Below are positions 29,473-39,521 of a stretch of 64,000 nt of DNA, one piece after another. How positions within the stretch are numbered: the first letter of the stretch is position 1; each line of letters opens with the position of its first letter. Below the pieces are notes generated by a model. The model was not told the DNA's origin, made no database searches, and saw only the letters and a program-made list of their open reading frames with translations. Position numbers and translations under genes: made by a program. The DNA is from Bacteroidota bacterium (GTDB lineage Bacteria; Bacteroidota; Bacteroidia; Chitinophagales; JADJOU01): assembly GCA_016713645.1 (NCBI GenBank), contig JADJOU010000008.1, positions 62,001-126,000 on the forward strand. Reading direction: 5' to 3'.

Positions 29473-30494
29473 AAAAGAAGCAGATCATTTTTTTAGGATT
29501 TTTGGGATTGACTGCGATTGCTTTTAAAGGAAAAGGGGAAAAGGACATAGAGCGACCAAAACATTTTCCTGAGCCAACTTATTCCTTTCAAAACAATCCG
29601 ATGAGTGTGGATAAAATCTATTTAGGACGTGTTTTGTTTTACGATCCGATTTTGTCGCGAAACAATACGATTGCCTGTTCGAATTGTCATTCCCCTTACA
29701 ATGCCTTTACACATGTAGATCATGCATTGAGTCATGGTATTGAAGATAGAGAGGGAAAGAGAAATTCTCCCGCTTTGATGAACTTGGCCTGGCAGCCCTA
29801 TTTTATGTGGGATGGGGCGATCAATCATTTGGATATGCAATCCCTATTTCCGATAACACATCCTGACGAGATGGGGGAGACGATAGAAAATGTCGTCATG
29901 AAATTAAAAGAGAAAAGGGCCTATCGAAATTTATTTTTAAAAGCATATGGAGATTCTTCGATTACAGGAGAGCGCTTATTGAAAGCGTTTTCGTCATTTA
30001 TGGTTCAGTTGGTGAGCGCCAATTCAAAGTACGATAGTGTGATGCGCAAAACATCTATTTTTGCGTCGCAAGAAAAGCGCGGATATGATTTGTTTAAGAC
30101 GCATTGCAATGCTTGTCATACCGAACCGCTCTTTACTAATTATAGATTTGAAAGCAATGGTTTGTCTCTTGATCCAGTATTGAAGGATATTGGGCGTGCA
30201 GGAATTAGTCAAAATCCCAAAGATTCATTTCTCTTCAAAATCCCCACTTTGCGCAATATTGAATTCTCCTATCCCTATATGCATGACGGACGATTTAAGA
30301 AGTTGAAGGAAGTCTTGAACCACTATAATAAAGATTTTGGAAAGGGGAAGTATGGTAGCGTAAACAAGCCCATTCAATTGAGTTCAGAGGAGCAAGTGGA
30401 TTTGATGGCATTTTTACTTACCTTATCGGACAGAGCATTTTTATTCAATCAAGACTATGCCTACCCAAGGGAGTTTTTGAAAGAGGGGAAGTAA
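29469..30494 (+). CDS. Di-heme cytochrome c peroxidase family protein (MbnH/MauG-like)
   Basis: Exported di-heme protein, 341 residues, with an N-terminal hydrophobic segment (IIFLGFLGLTAIAF). Two CxxCH haem sites are visible: CSNCH about residue 75 and CNACH about residue 215. Other family marks are LGRVLFYDPILSRNNTIAC, PALMNLAWQPYFMWDGA and PTLRNIEFSYPYMHDGRF. MauG/CcpA-type enzymes use two haems for peroxide reduction or for protein modification; pairing with an MbnP-like gene favours the modification role (MbnH). Confidence 0.85.
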   Translation: MKKKQIIFLGFLGLTAIAFKGKGEKDIERPKHFPEPTYSFQNNPMSVDKIYLGRVLFYDPILSRNNTIACSNCHSPYNAFTHVDHALSHGIEDREGKRNSPALMNLAWQPYFMWDGAINHLDMQSLFPITHPDEMGETIENVVMKLKEKRAYRNLFLKAYGDSSITGERLLKAFSSFMVQLVSANSKYDSVMRKTSIFASQEKRGYDLFKTHCNACHTEPLFTNYRFESNGLSLDPVLKDIGRAGISQNPKDSFLFKIPTLRNIEFSYPYMHDGRFKKLKEVLNHYNKDFGKGKYGSVNKPIQLSSEEQVDLMAFLLTLSDRAFLFNQDYAYPREFLKEGK

Positions 30495-30566
30495 TTGGGA
30501 AAGGGATTTCTAAGATAGAATTAAATTATTGTACTTATTCTTGTATTTAAATCACGCTAAGCAAGA

Positions 30567-31466
30567 ATGGACATCAAACGCTATATCGCCACACACGACA
30601 ATTTTCTCTTGTCTTTTTTGAAATTCTTTTTGTACAAAATCAAGAACAAGTATTATCACGTCAATGAGATCATCGAAAAGACGGAAATTATAGAGAATGG
30701 TATGGTGAAAGTGACGCTCAAAGAGGGGATTGTGATGTATGGAAATCCGTCCAAATTGCCCGCGGAGATTCAGTTTACAGAAAGGATAAAATTTGGTGAA
30801 AAGAGCAAACTCACGAAAATTATAGATGTAAACAAGTACTATTTTATGTATGAGGGATTGAGTGAATTGTTTGCAGAGCGCGTGCATTTTCAGTATTTCG
30901 CGCCTAAGGCGGGAGACTGTGTGGTGGACTGCGGAGCGAATGTGGGATTTTTCACCGTTCAAGCGGCGAAGATGATCGGCGAAAATGGGCGATTGATCGC
31001 TATTGAACCAGATACAGATAATCATAAACTCTTGCTAAAGAATATCGAAGCAAATGGATTGAAAAATGTGAAGGTCGTCAATGCGGGAGTCTGGTCGAAG
31101 AAGGATGTCTTGACGTTTAATGTGGGCATTCACCCAGGAGAGCATTCATTTGTATTGCACGATGATATTATTCATCAAGAGGGGATTCGCAAGATTGAAA
31201 TCCCTGTGGACACGCTCGACAATATATTGGCAAACGAGGGAGTTACAAAAGTGGACTTCGTTAAAATGGATATTGAAGGAGCAGAGACCGAGGCAATCAA
31301 AGGGATGAATGGCGTATTAGCCCAGGATGGCGTGAAATGGGTTGTTGAAGCTGGGCATTTGGTCGATGGCGAAATGACTTTCCACAAAGTAGAGGCGTAT
31401 ATGAAAGAGAAGGGGTATAGGAATTTGAGCACCGATGGTCTTTTAGAGGGGCGATTTATGCGGTGA
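30567..31466 (+). CDS. FkbM family methyltransferase
   Basis: SAM-dependent methyltransferase of 299 residues. The Rossmann motif I region is VVDCGANVGFFTVQAA (about 130-145), followed by IAIEPDTDNH and, later, VDFVKMDIEGAETEAIKGM, which is diagnostic of the FkbM domain. Such enzymes methylate sugars or small molecules on an oxygen; the substrate is not evident. The N-terminal 110 residues are a Lys-rich extension. It is a single gene, not linked to a polysaccharide cluster. Confidence 0.85.
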   Translation: MDIKRYIATHDNFLLSFLKFFLYKIKNKYYHVNEIIEKTEIIENGMVKVTLKEGIVMYGNPSKLPAEIQFTERIKFGEKSKLTKIIDVNKYYFMYEGLSELFAERVHFQYFAPKAGDCVVDCGANVGFFTVQAAKMIGENGRLIAIEPDTDNHKLLLKNIEANGLKNVKVVNAGVWSKKDVLTFNVGIHPGEHSFVLHDDIIHQEGIRKIEIPVDTLDNILANEGVTKVDFVKMDIEGAETEAIKGMNGVLAQDGVKWVVEAGHLVDGEMTFHKVEAYMKEKGYRNLSTDGLLEGRFMR

Positions 31467-31639
31467 AGTAGTCGCCTTAAACGCCCAGATAAAGGAATTG
31501 TGCGCTTCTAATGCAGAATAAGGCAGGCGAGTCTTTGTTCGCTGCAGAATTAATAGAGGTTTTGAATAGCGCAAGCAACCATCTCAAATGAATATGCGTA
31601 AAAGATATAAATGGGATTCCCAGTTTAAATCTTAGCATT

Positions 31640-31922
31640 ATGAAACGATTGATCATTTTTTACACTATTAAGCGTATATCTTATAGATTTACAGGCACAA
31701 GCGAACTATAGCGACAAGGGGTGTTTTGATAGCAGTTTAACATTTGAAGACGAATGGGTCGCTGAGGAAGGGCCTCAAAACGACTGTTCTGCAACCGAGG
31801 ATACAAAGCGAAAAACAGCAAAAGAGTTTACAATTTGGAAAGTCTCAGGTCGAATGGTAAGAAAGATGCTCACAGAAAACACGCATGCGGCAGAGATCAA
31901 TAGCAAAGAAGTTGGTGAATAG
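31640..31922 (+). pseudogene. Small secreted protein remnant (frameshifted, truncated T9SS tail)
   Basis: ATG at 31640 starts a signal peptide that breaks in a T6 run (31656-31661). Dropping one T gives MKRLIIFTLLSVYLIDLQAQ and a protein of about 93 residues ending FTIWKVSGRMVRKMLTENT and EINSKEVGE. The end looks like the first part of a type A sorting domain (strand-VxGRMV...AEIN) cut off before the GIYFI strand. I read it as a decayed secreted protein gene. Confidence 0.45.
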
Positions 31923-31998
31923 AAGCGCCCTTTTGGCTGAACACAAGGGAGTCCAAGGGGAATAACAAATAAAAAAAATTTATCACAAAGAAAAATTG

Positions 31999-33590
31999 AT
32001 GGAAAAGAAAATCGTTTTACTGTGGCTCTTATTTTGTCTCGCAAATATTTCTTTTGCGCAACGCAATGTGATTCTCATTATTGCAGATGACCTAAGTCCT
32101 GATTTCTTTGGCTTTTACGAGGGGTACGGCGATACCGTTGATGTTCCTAATATACGTGCATTGGTGAAAAAAGGGGTGCGATTTAAAAATGGCATGAGCA
32201 ATCCTGTCTGTTCATCGACGAGGTCTAGCATATTGACAGGTCGTTATGGGTTTAGAACAGGTGTTGGCGGAATTGTTGGCGGCAGCGGTGGTTCAGGTCA
32301 GTTGGACACGGCGGAAATGACCATCCCGAGAATCTTGAAGGCATATAATTCCAATATCTCAGCAGCGAATATCGGCAAGTGGCATTTGCACAATCCAAGT
32401 CCTACAGCATTGAATTATCCGAATAAGATGGGATATGATCATTTCGAGGGGCCATTTATTGGAGCATTGCCGAGCTTTACCAATTGGTCGAAAATCATCA
32501 ATGGAACAACAGTTAGTGTGACTAATTATGCCACGACAGAGAATGTGAACAATGCGGTGACTTGGATAAAGGCACAGGGAACCAAGCCTTTTTTCTTGTG
32601 GTTGGCATTTAATGCACCACACGAGCCCTTGCATTTGCCTCCAGCTGGATTGCACAGTTTCACGAGTTTAACGGGGACAGCCCAAGACATCAAGAATAAC
32701 CCCAAGTCTTATTTTAAGGCGATGATTCAAGCCATGGATACCGAGATGGGAAGGCTTTTTGATAGTTTGCGCACCACGAATAGATTTGATAGCACGGATT
32801 TTATATTTATTGGTGATAACGGCAGCACGCCTCGCACAGCCCAAACATTGGATACGTCGAAAGCCAAGGGAACCGTTTATCAGTATGGTGTTCGCACTCC
32901 ATTTATCGCTTCGGGTCCATCTGTTGTAAATCCGGGTAGGTCAAGTGATGCGTTAGTGAATGTCGCGGATATATTTGCGACTGTTATGGATTTATTTGGC
33001 AATCAAAACTGGTCGAGCCAAATACCAGTTAATAAAACAGTCGACAGCAAGAGTTTTATGAATGTGATAAGAGATGAGAAATCTGCAACAAGGGCATGGA
33101 CTTTTTGTGAAATTTTTAAAACAACACACGATTCAGATGAAGCAAAAGCAATGCGCAACATTGATTATAAACTGATTAGATTTGATTATGGAGCGGAAGA
33201 ATTTTACAATCTCAGTAAAGATCCCAATGAAACCAATAACCTTTTAAAAACGACGATGACGAATACTGACAGTGTGAATTATTCATACTTGTGCAACGAA
33301 ATGACGAATTTAGTGGGGAAAGGGATAACTTGTAAAGCGATAGGCGGCTACAAACGCAATCAATGAAATAAATCAAAGTAGGCGGGTCTATCCCAATCCT
33401 TTTTCAAGATTTCATCCAAATAAAAGAGGCAAGTCCGGGTGAAATTTTTACTTTGATGAATATGCAAGGGGAGAAAATATATGAAGGAGAAAGCATCAGT
33501 AAGCAAAACTTTTCTTTTCTTTCAAATGGAGTATATTTTTTAAAATCTAATTTAGAATCAACGAATATTATTAAAATTATCAAACAATAA
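31999..33590 (+). CDS. Sulfatase with frameshifted T9SS sorting domain
   Basis: Formylglycine-type sulfatase family protein; signal peptide LLWLLFCLANISFAQ, then NVILIIADDLSPDFFGFY, the modification motif CSSTRSSILTGRYGFRTG, KWHLH and FIGDNGSTPRTAQ. Codon 456 is followed by TGA at 33364, but the next frame carries NEINQSRRVYPNPFSRF and, after a second shift near 33413, IQIKEASPGEIFTLMNMQGE, then FLSNGVYFLKSN to 33590. These are a complete type A sorting domain, so the true gene likely has about 530 codons with two indels. The motif is C-S-S-T-R, with Ser in place of the usual Pro/Ala at the third position. Substrate unknown. Confidence 0.8.
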
Positions 33591-33605
33591 AATAAATCAA
33601 TTCAA

Positions 33606-34984
33606 ATGAGAAAACGATTGCTCTTTTTGATAATGACAATGTCTATTATCCTAGTGAATGCTCAAATTAATCCAGCCATAAAAGCGTGGTTGCAAAACAC
33701 GACCATTAAGGGGAAACATTATGTGAAAAACAATTCGACAGCAATTCCCGACACTTCAACAGCAAATGTTCAGTTGGTAAGATATTCAGCGGATTGGGTA
33801 TATATAAATACAAATGGTGTACCAGCATATACAACAGGGCCATTTTTAGATAATAACCCGAGTTTGGCAAGTTCGCAGAATGCCATTTTTAAAGTGTCTT
33901 TAAAACCTCAGAAAAATACAGGAGCGCCCATTCCAACAACGGGAGGGAATATTGGATTGTTTATTAATGGGGTCGCGCTCTTTGATTACCGCGATGGTGT
34001 TTCATGGAACAATGCACAATCTAAACTCTGCGGAGGTCCGATTATGTCACTCCTCCAGGAGGTGATGGAAAATGGAATCGCGATGCAGTTGTCGGCGAGC
34101 GATTGGGTTTTGATTGTTCCAAAGGACACCCCGCTATGGGCAATTATCACCATCATCAAAACCCCAGTGCATTTGATATGGATTTGAATGTCACGTCTAC
34201 AGTATGTTCGCTCTATGATGCAGATGGATTGTATAAAATTGACTCGACTAAGCACTCCCCGCTTATTGGGTTTGCTTACGATGGTTTTCCAATTTATGGC
34301 GCTTATGCATATAAGGATACCAATGGCATGGGTGCGATTGCGCGGATGAAATCTAGCTATGTCTTGAGAAATATTACGGTGAGAACACATTGGGCAGATG
34401 GCACTGATGTATTGGATGGTCCTCCTGTAGATGCTACTTATCCTTTGGGATATTTTAGAGAGGATTATGAATATGTCCCAACAACAAAGACAGATTATTT
34501 GGATGCGAGCAACGGACGTTTTTGTAAGACACCAGAATATCCAAACGGCATTTATTGTTATTTCGCGACTGTGGATGAAAAGTGGAATTCTGCTTATCCC
34601 TATGTCGTCGGACCGAATTTCTATGGGGTGAAAACAACAACTAAACCAACCAGTATCACTGAAACAGTAACAATTTATGCTGATTCTGTAGCGACTAAGG
34701 ACACAACAAAATCGTCGGTATTGGTAAATAAGGGGACATCGTTTGCAAATGTTTTCGCAAGTCGCGATGGAGAATTTGTCGTTATTCAAATCAACGATTT
34801 GGTGAAACAAACGATTTATGTAGAGATGTATAGTATGGATGGCAAATTGATTCAAAAGACATCAGTTTTGCAGGGAAGCACTATTGCTTATATGGATACA
34901 AGAACGCTCTACCAAGGGCTGTATATTGTCAAAATCACCAATGGCACGGAGCATGAAGAGCGAAAGGTGTTTGTGGAGAAATAG
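33606..34984 (+). CDS. YHYH domain protein with T9SS sorting domain (frameshifted)
   Basis: Secreted protein of about 460 codons. Signal peptide LLFLIMTMSIILVNAQ; then INPAIKAWLQNTT and GNIGLFINGVALFDYRDGVSWNNAQ. The frame breaks near 34041-34050; the next frame reads TPPGGDGKWNRDAVVGE, FDCSKGHPAMGNYHHHQNP, the His-rich YHYH signature, and IGFAYDGFPIYGAYAY. It ends with a sorting domain (YVEMYSMDGKLIQK...LYQGLYIVKI). YHYH proteins are secreted, with unknown activity, though the His cluster suggests metal binding. It follows the sulfatase by 15 bases and probably shares its transcript. Confidence 0.82.
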
Positions 34985-35086
34985 CGCCACGAATGTGTCA
35001 TCTTTGAATTGAATGAGTGAATTGAACTGAAAGAAAAATCCATCCTTTTTTGGCCAAATGCGTAATATTGATTTTAAAATCAAAGT

Positions 35087-36109
35087 ATGCACGCGGGAAA
35101 GAATTTTACTTTTAAAGAAGTCGTCCTTTGGACGAGGAGGGATATTTATTTACTCGTCCTTCTTTCAACAGCAGCGACGTTCTGCTACAAAGTGTTGGGT
35201 TGGCAATGGTTGTCTATACCTTGGCTTCCTGTTGCTCTATTGGGCACAGCCGTTGCTTTTGTCGTAGGGTTTAAGAACAACGCCTCTTACGATAGAATGT
35301 GGGAAGCGCGCAAAGCATGGGGCGCTATTGTCAATGCGAGTAGAACGTGGGGCATCATGGTCAAGGATTTTGTTTCGGACAAACATGCAACGCAGAAGAT
35401 TTCCGAAGAATTATTAAAGACAGAAAAGGAGAAACTGATTCAATACCATATTGCTTGGTTGGCCGCATTGCGATTTCAACTCAGAGAGCCGAGGGCTTGG
35501 GAGGCAATCTATAAGAAGCACAATTTGGAGTATAAGGAAAAGTGGTTCAAAGTGCATGAACATGGCCATAAGATGGAAGATGAATTATTATTGCATTTAG
35601 ACCGAGAAATTGTAGATTCGATTATGACAAAGAGCAATAAGGCTGCTCAAATTATAGGATTGCAATCGGAGAATTTAAAGCGATTGCTCGACATGGGATT
35701 GATTGAAGACTTCAGGCATATGGAGTTGGAGAAAATCCTAGTCGAGTTATACAACCAACAAGGAGCATCTGAGCGCATTAAGAATTTTCCCTACCCTCGG
35801 CAATTTGCCACATTGAACTTGTATTTCATTCGAATATTTATATGCCTTATTCCACTAGGGATGTTGCAAGAATTTGAGAAATTGGGTGGCAATATGATTT
35901 GGTTATCCATTCCTTTTAGTGCCTTATCTTCGTGGATATTTACAACACTAGAGAAAATCGGAGAATCGACAGAGAGTCCATTCGAAGGCAGCGCAAACGA
36001 TGTTCCTATTACTGCGATCAGCAGGGGGATAGAGATAGACTTGAAGGAGATGTTTGAAATGGAGCATATTCCCGCGAGCATCAAACCAGAGAATAATATT
36101 TTAGTTTAA
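35087..36109 (+). CDS. Bestrophin family anion channel
   Basis: Integral membrane protein of 340 residues of the bestrophin/UPF0187 family, which form pentameric anion channels (bacterial homologs have also shown cation permeability). Seen: DIYLLVLLSTAATFCYKVLGW, IPWLPVALLGTAVAFVVGFKNNASYDRMWEARKAWGAIVNASRTWG, the conserved neck region; then soluble helices and a second membrane pair (FIRIFICLIPLGM, WIFTTLEKIGESTESPFEG). The last motif with NDVPITAISRGIEIDL is typical. Carbonic anhydrase follows 10 bases later, so bicarbonate is the likely physiological ion. Confidence 0.88.
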   Translation: MHAGKNFTFKEVVLWTRRDIYLLVLLSTAATFCYKVLGWQWLSIPWLPVALLGTAVAFVVGFKNNASYDRMWEARKAWGAIVNASRTWGIMVKDFVSDKHATQKISEELLKTEKEKLIQYHIAWLAALRFQLREPRAWEAIYKKHNLEYKEKWFKVHEHGHKMEDELLLHLDREIVDSIMTKSNKAAQIIGLQSENLKRLLDMGLIEDFRHMELEKILVELYNQQGASERIKNFPYPRQFATLNLYFIRIFICLIPLGMLQEFEKLGGNMIWLSIPFSALSSWIFTTLEKIGESTESPFEGSANDVPITAISRGIEIDLKEMFEMEHIPASIKPENNILV

Positions 36110-36119
36110 ACGAAAGAAT

Positions 36120-36742
36120 ATGTTTGAGAAAATTTTTAAAAACAACGAGAAATGGGTCGCAGAAAAACGCTCAACGGACCCGGAATATTTTGAGAAGTTG
36201 AGTCGTGGACAGCACCCAGAATATTTATACATCGGCTGCTCTGATAGTCGAGTAACCGCAGAAGATTTAATGGGCGTGCAGCCAGGAGAAGTCTTTATCC
36301 ATCGCAATATTGCGAATATGGTTATCAGCATCGACATGAATATTATGTCTGTTTTGAATTATGCGGTGAGACATTTGAAAGTCAAGCAGATTATTGTTTG
36401 CGGGCATTATTCCTGCGGAGGAGTGAAAGCGGCTATGCAATCGGAGGACATGGGAATTCTCAATCCATGGCTCAGAAATATTCGCGATGTGTATCGCTTG
36501 CATAAAGAGGAGTTAAATGGCATTCAAGAGGAGGAGAAGCGCTATAATCGACTTATTGAACTCAAGTGCAGGAGCAATGTATTAATCTAATAAAAACAGC
36601 AGCGGTTCAAACTGCCCATAAAGAAAGAGGCTTGATGGTGCATGGATGGGTTTTTGATGTGCACACGGGAAAATTGATCGATTTAAAGATTGACTTTAAA
36701 AAGGAGTTGGAGGGAATCATGGAAATCTACCGATTGGATTGA
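36120..36742 (+). CDS. Beta-class carbonic anhydrase (frameshifted)
   Basis: Zinc enzyme interconverting CO2 and bicarbonate, about 207 codons. Zinc ligands are seen: Cys in YIGCSDSRVTAEDL, and His-x2-Cys in CGHYSCGGV. The Asp-Arg dyad is DSR. The frame breaks near 36564-36566 (LIELK-CRSN); the next frame continues VQEQCINLIKTAAVQTAH, then GLMVHGWVFDVHTGKLIDL to a stop at 36740. One missing base explains it. It is coupled to the bestrophin gene and ends directly against the convergent CHU_C gene. Confidence 0.88.
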
Positions 36743-39511
36743 TTATTTCCCTCGGAATAAATGAATATATCCCCCCCCATTCTTATTTCCAGGAAGCGGT
36801 TTTTTGATTTCCCCACCAAGGGTATTGATAAAATAAGAGCCAGAATACATATAAACACCTTCGTTCAAAGCCTTGCCAGCAAAGGCGTCAACGCCATCCC
36901 AATTGATTGAAGGATCTGTTGTTTCGTAGACTAAATTCCCCCAGCGGTTGTATATTTTTAAGTCAATTTTCGTGACGAAGCGATAGGGCTTGAACGGAGT
37001 GTATAAATCATTCGAACCGTCGCCATTGGGGGTAAAAGTATTGGGAAGGTTATAAAAAGGGCAATTGTCAATACAGATGCTATTGCTGAACTTGCTGGTG
37101 TTTCCCGCTTGGTCAGTGGCTGTAATTTTGTAACAACCCTTTAGGTTATTGACCATGATTTGGTTAAATGAATTGATGTTTGCTCCAAAAGAATCGAGTA
37201 GAGAATAAGCTTTTGTACTATCTGCTGTATAATAGAGATGGTAGCGCGTCACTCCTTCTCTGCAGGCATCATCGCCTTGAATGGTCCACTTGATATAGTT
37301 GATATATTGCTCGTTTTTCCATGCTTGGTCAATATACAAACCGCAATCGTTAGTAACGGTGATTGTAGGCGGACAAGGTGGCACTCTGTCTTGCGGTTTG
37401 TCGCACCAGATTTGAGATTTATTTACAAGCGGTGCCGCATATTGGGGATTATTGTATGTTCCGTGTGCTTCTACATAATAGCAGTAGGTAGAATCGTTTA
37501 TCAAAAGAGTGTCCAAATAGTTCAGGCTTTGAACGCGCTTTATGAAATTGAATGGGGCAATTTTATTAAAATCTTGTCGATAGATATCGTATTCATAATT
37601 TGTCCAAGGGACGATTTCTGACCAAGAGAGCAGAAGCGATTGATTCTTGGGCTGTGATGATAGTCTGATTGATGAAGCGATATCCGATTCGCCAATACTA
37701 TCATTGTTTTTTCCAAAAAAGCCAACTTTATAGGAGAAGGATTTTCCTTCGGTATTTTGGTTTAGGTCAATAAAGCTGGTGTCATTGGCGAGATAAAAAG
37801 GAGCGGGGGTGGTTGTTTTTATCAATGCAAATGAATTCCCCGTTTGGCCATCAGAGCGATAGAGTTTAAATGAATATGGTCCGGGATTAAAGTTGGTATC
37901 CAAATTTCCTGCTGTAACTTTGGGTTTTGCCCAGCGAACAAAAACTTGACCCGTGGCAGTGTTTGTCGTTTGAATATCGACATTGAGCATGACTGGAATA
38001 TCGAGTTTTAGTTCGATACAAACTTCATTAGAAGGCGCGCTGAGGCTTTCCTCGATAATTTGTCCGCCACCTAATGAGCGTTTCGCAAAATTGGCAACAA
38101 CGCGATAGCTGTATTTCTGCCCAGTTCGAGCCGTTAAATCCGTATAAGTATATGCTTTAATTTTATCGGCAATTTTCGTATAGCCTCGTTGCGCTGCACC
38201 AATTTCGCAATAGTTTGGTAGGAAGCTATCACAACCGCTCTTGCGCCAAATGGAGAATCCTTCAAACTCACTGTGGTCAAAGCATTTATAGGGGTTTTGC
38301 CAATTTAAAACGACTTTTCTTCCCTGCGTAATTCCTGTAAGTAATTTGGGTTCTGCAGGAAGTACGTTGATTTTCCATAGTTCTTCGTCATATAGAAATC
38401 GGGTAGTTCCGTTGATGGTATAATCGTCATGGGCTTTAAGCAAAACATCATAGGGGTTTTTGCGAATGAAATCGCAAGTAGGAGTCCATCTAAACATGGC
38501 TGAAACGGGATTTCCCACAGCGGGAGAATCAAAAGTAGCAATGGGAGAATTGAAAATAAAGGGCGCTCCTAATGCTGTGAGATAAACAAGGTCTCTCTTT
38601 ACAAGCCCAATAACGTTGGGGTCTGAGGCGGTTACATTGATGTTGAGGTTGTCTCCAACACGAATGCAAGTATCGTTGGGCTTATTAATTTGTGGAGGGT
38701 CATTGTTTTCGCAAGTCGTGAATATTTGCATATCGCGAATCATGGTACTCAACTTGATTCCCTTTCTATATTCTGAAATTCTTACGGCGATTACAAAAAT
38801 ACAAGGGCATTTCTGAGGCGTAATCCATTTGATTTCCCCTGTCTTTGAATTAATAGAAAATTTATTGTTTGGTCCTGGAATAGATTGATCGGGAAAAGTG
38901 TATCCAGGCAAATTGGCAATAGGATCGTTTTGTCTTCTACCAAGCGGAAACATCAATTCATAGGCAATGCTATCGCCTTCAAGGTCCACTGCGAGGGGAT
39001 TGTAAACAAAAGTATCGTTGCTATTGGCGTATAATATCGGGGATTGACAAATACGGGTCCTTGATTGAGGCCGAATATAGAGACGTCTTGAATGAAAATA
39101 GTGTCGGTGATAACGGTTGATAAATAGCGGGAATCGCCATTTTGGACATTGCATAAATCATGCACTCTGTCTCTGAGTTCCACTTTCATTACATAATTTG
39201 ATGGACCAGCGTAGACATGTGTGGCTTTGAAGATATTAAGTTTGACGCTATCTTTGGGAAGACCGATAAAAACGCCATTTCCATTGCTTCTCTGCAGCAC
39301 ATCACTAGAGCCATCACCCCAAGAAATAGTCAATGTGTCGGGATCAAATGCGGTTCGAAACTTCGTATAACTATTAATTTGAACAGCAAATTCATTTAAC
39401 CCAATTTCTCTTGTATTGAATTTCAAGTGCAATACCATGGGTTCCGTAGACGGATTTATTCGCGCAAATGACGATTAGGAAAACGAGAAGAGATTTATAT
39501 AATTTTTCCAT
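36743..39511 (-). CDS. Gliding-motility-associated C-terminal (CHU_C) T9SS protein (frameshifted)
   Basis: Large secreted or surface protein, about 920 codons. Start MEKLYKSLLVFLIVIC, cleavage near SVYGTHG. The first frame breaks near 39405, the second frame (INSYTKFRTAFDPDTLTISWGDGSSD) breaks near 39047, and the third frame then runs (SPILYANSNDTFVYNPLAVD...). Fibronectin/PKD-like domains follow, and the C-terminus is a type B sorting domain: LPNTFTPNGDGSNDLYTPF, KIYNRWGNLVYE, GKALNEGVYMYSG. Such proteins are exported by T9SS and attached at or released from the surface. Ligand unknown. The start at 39511 is fixed by the signal peptide. Confidence 0.78.
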
Positions 39512-39521
39512 TTTCAGGGTA

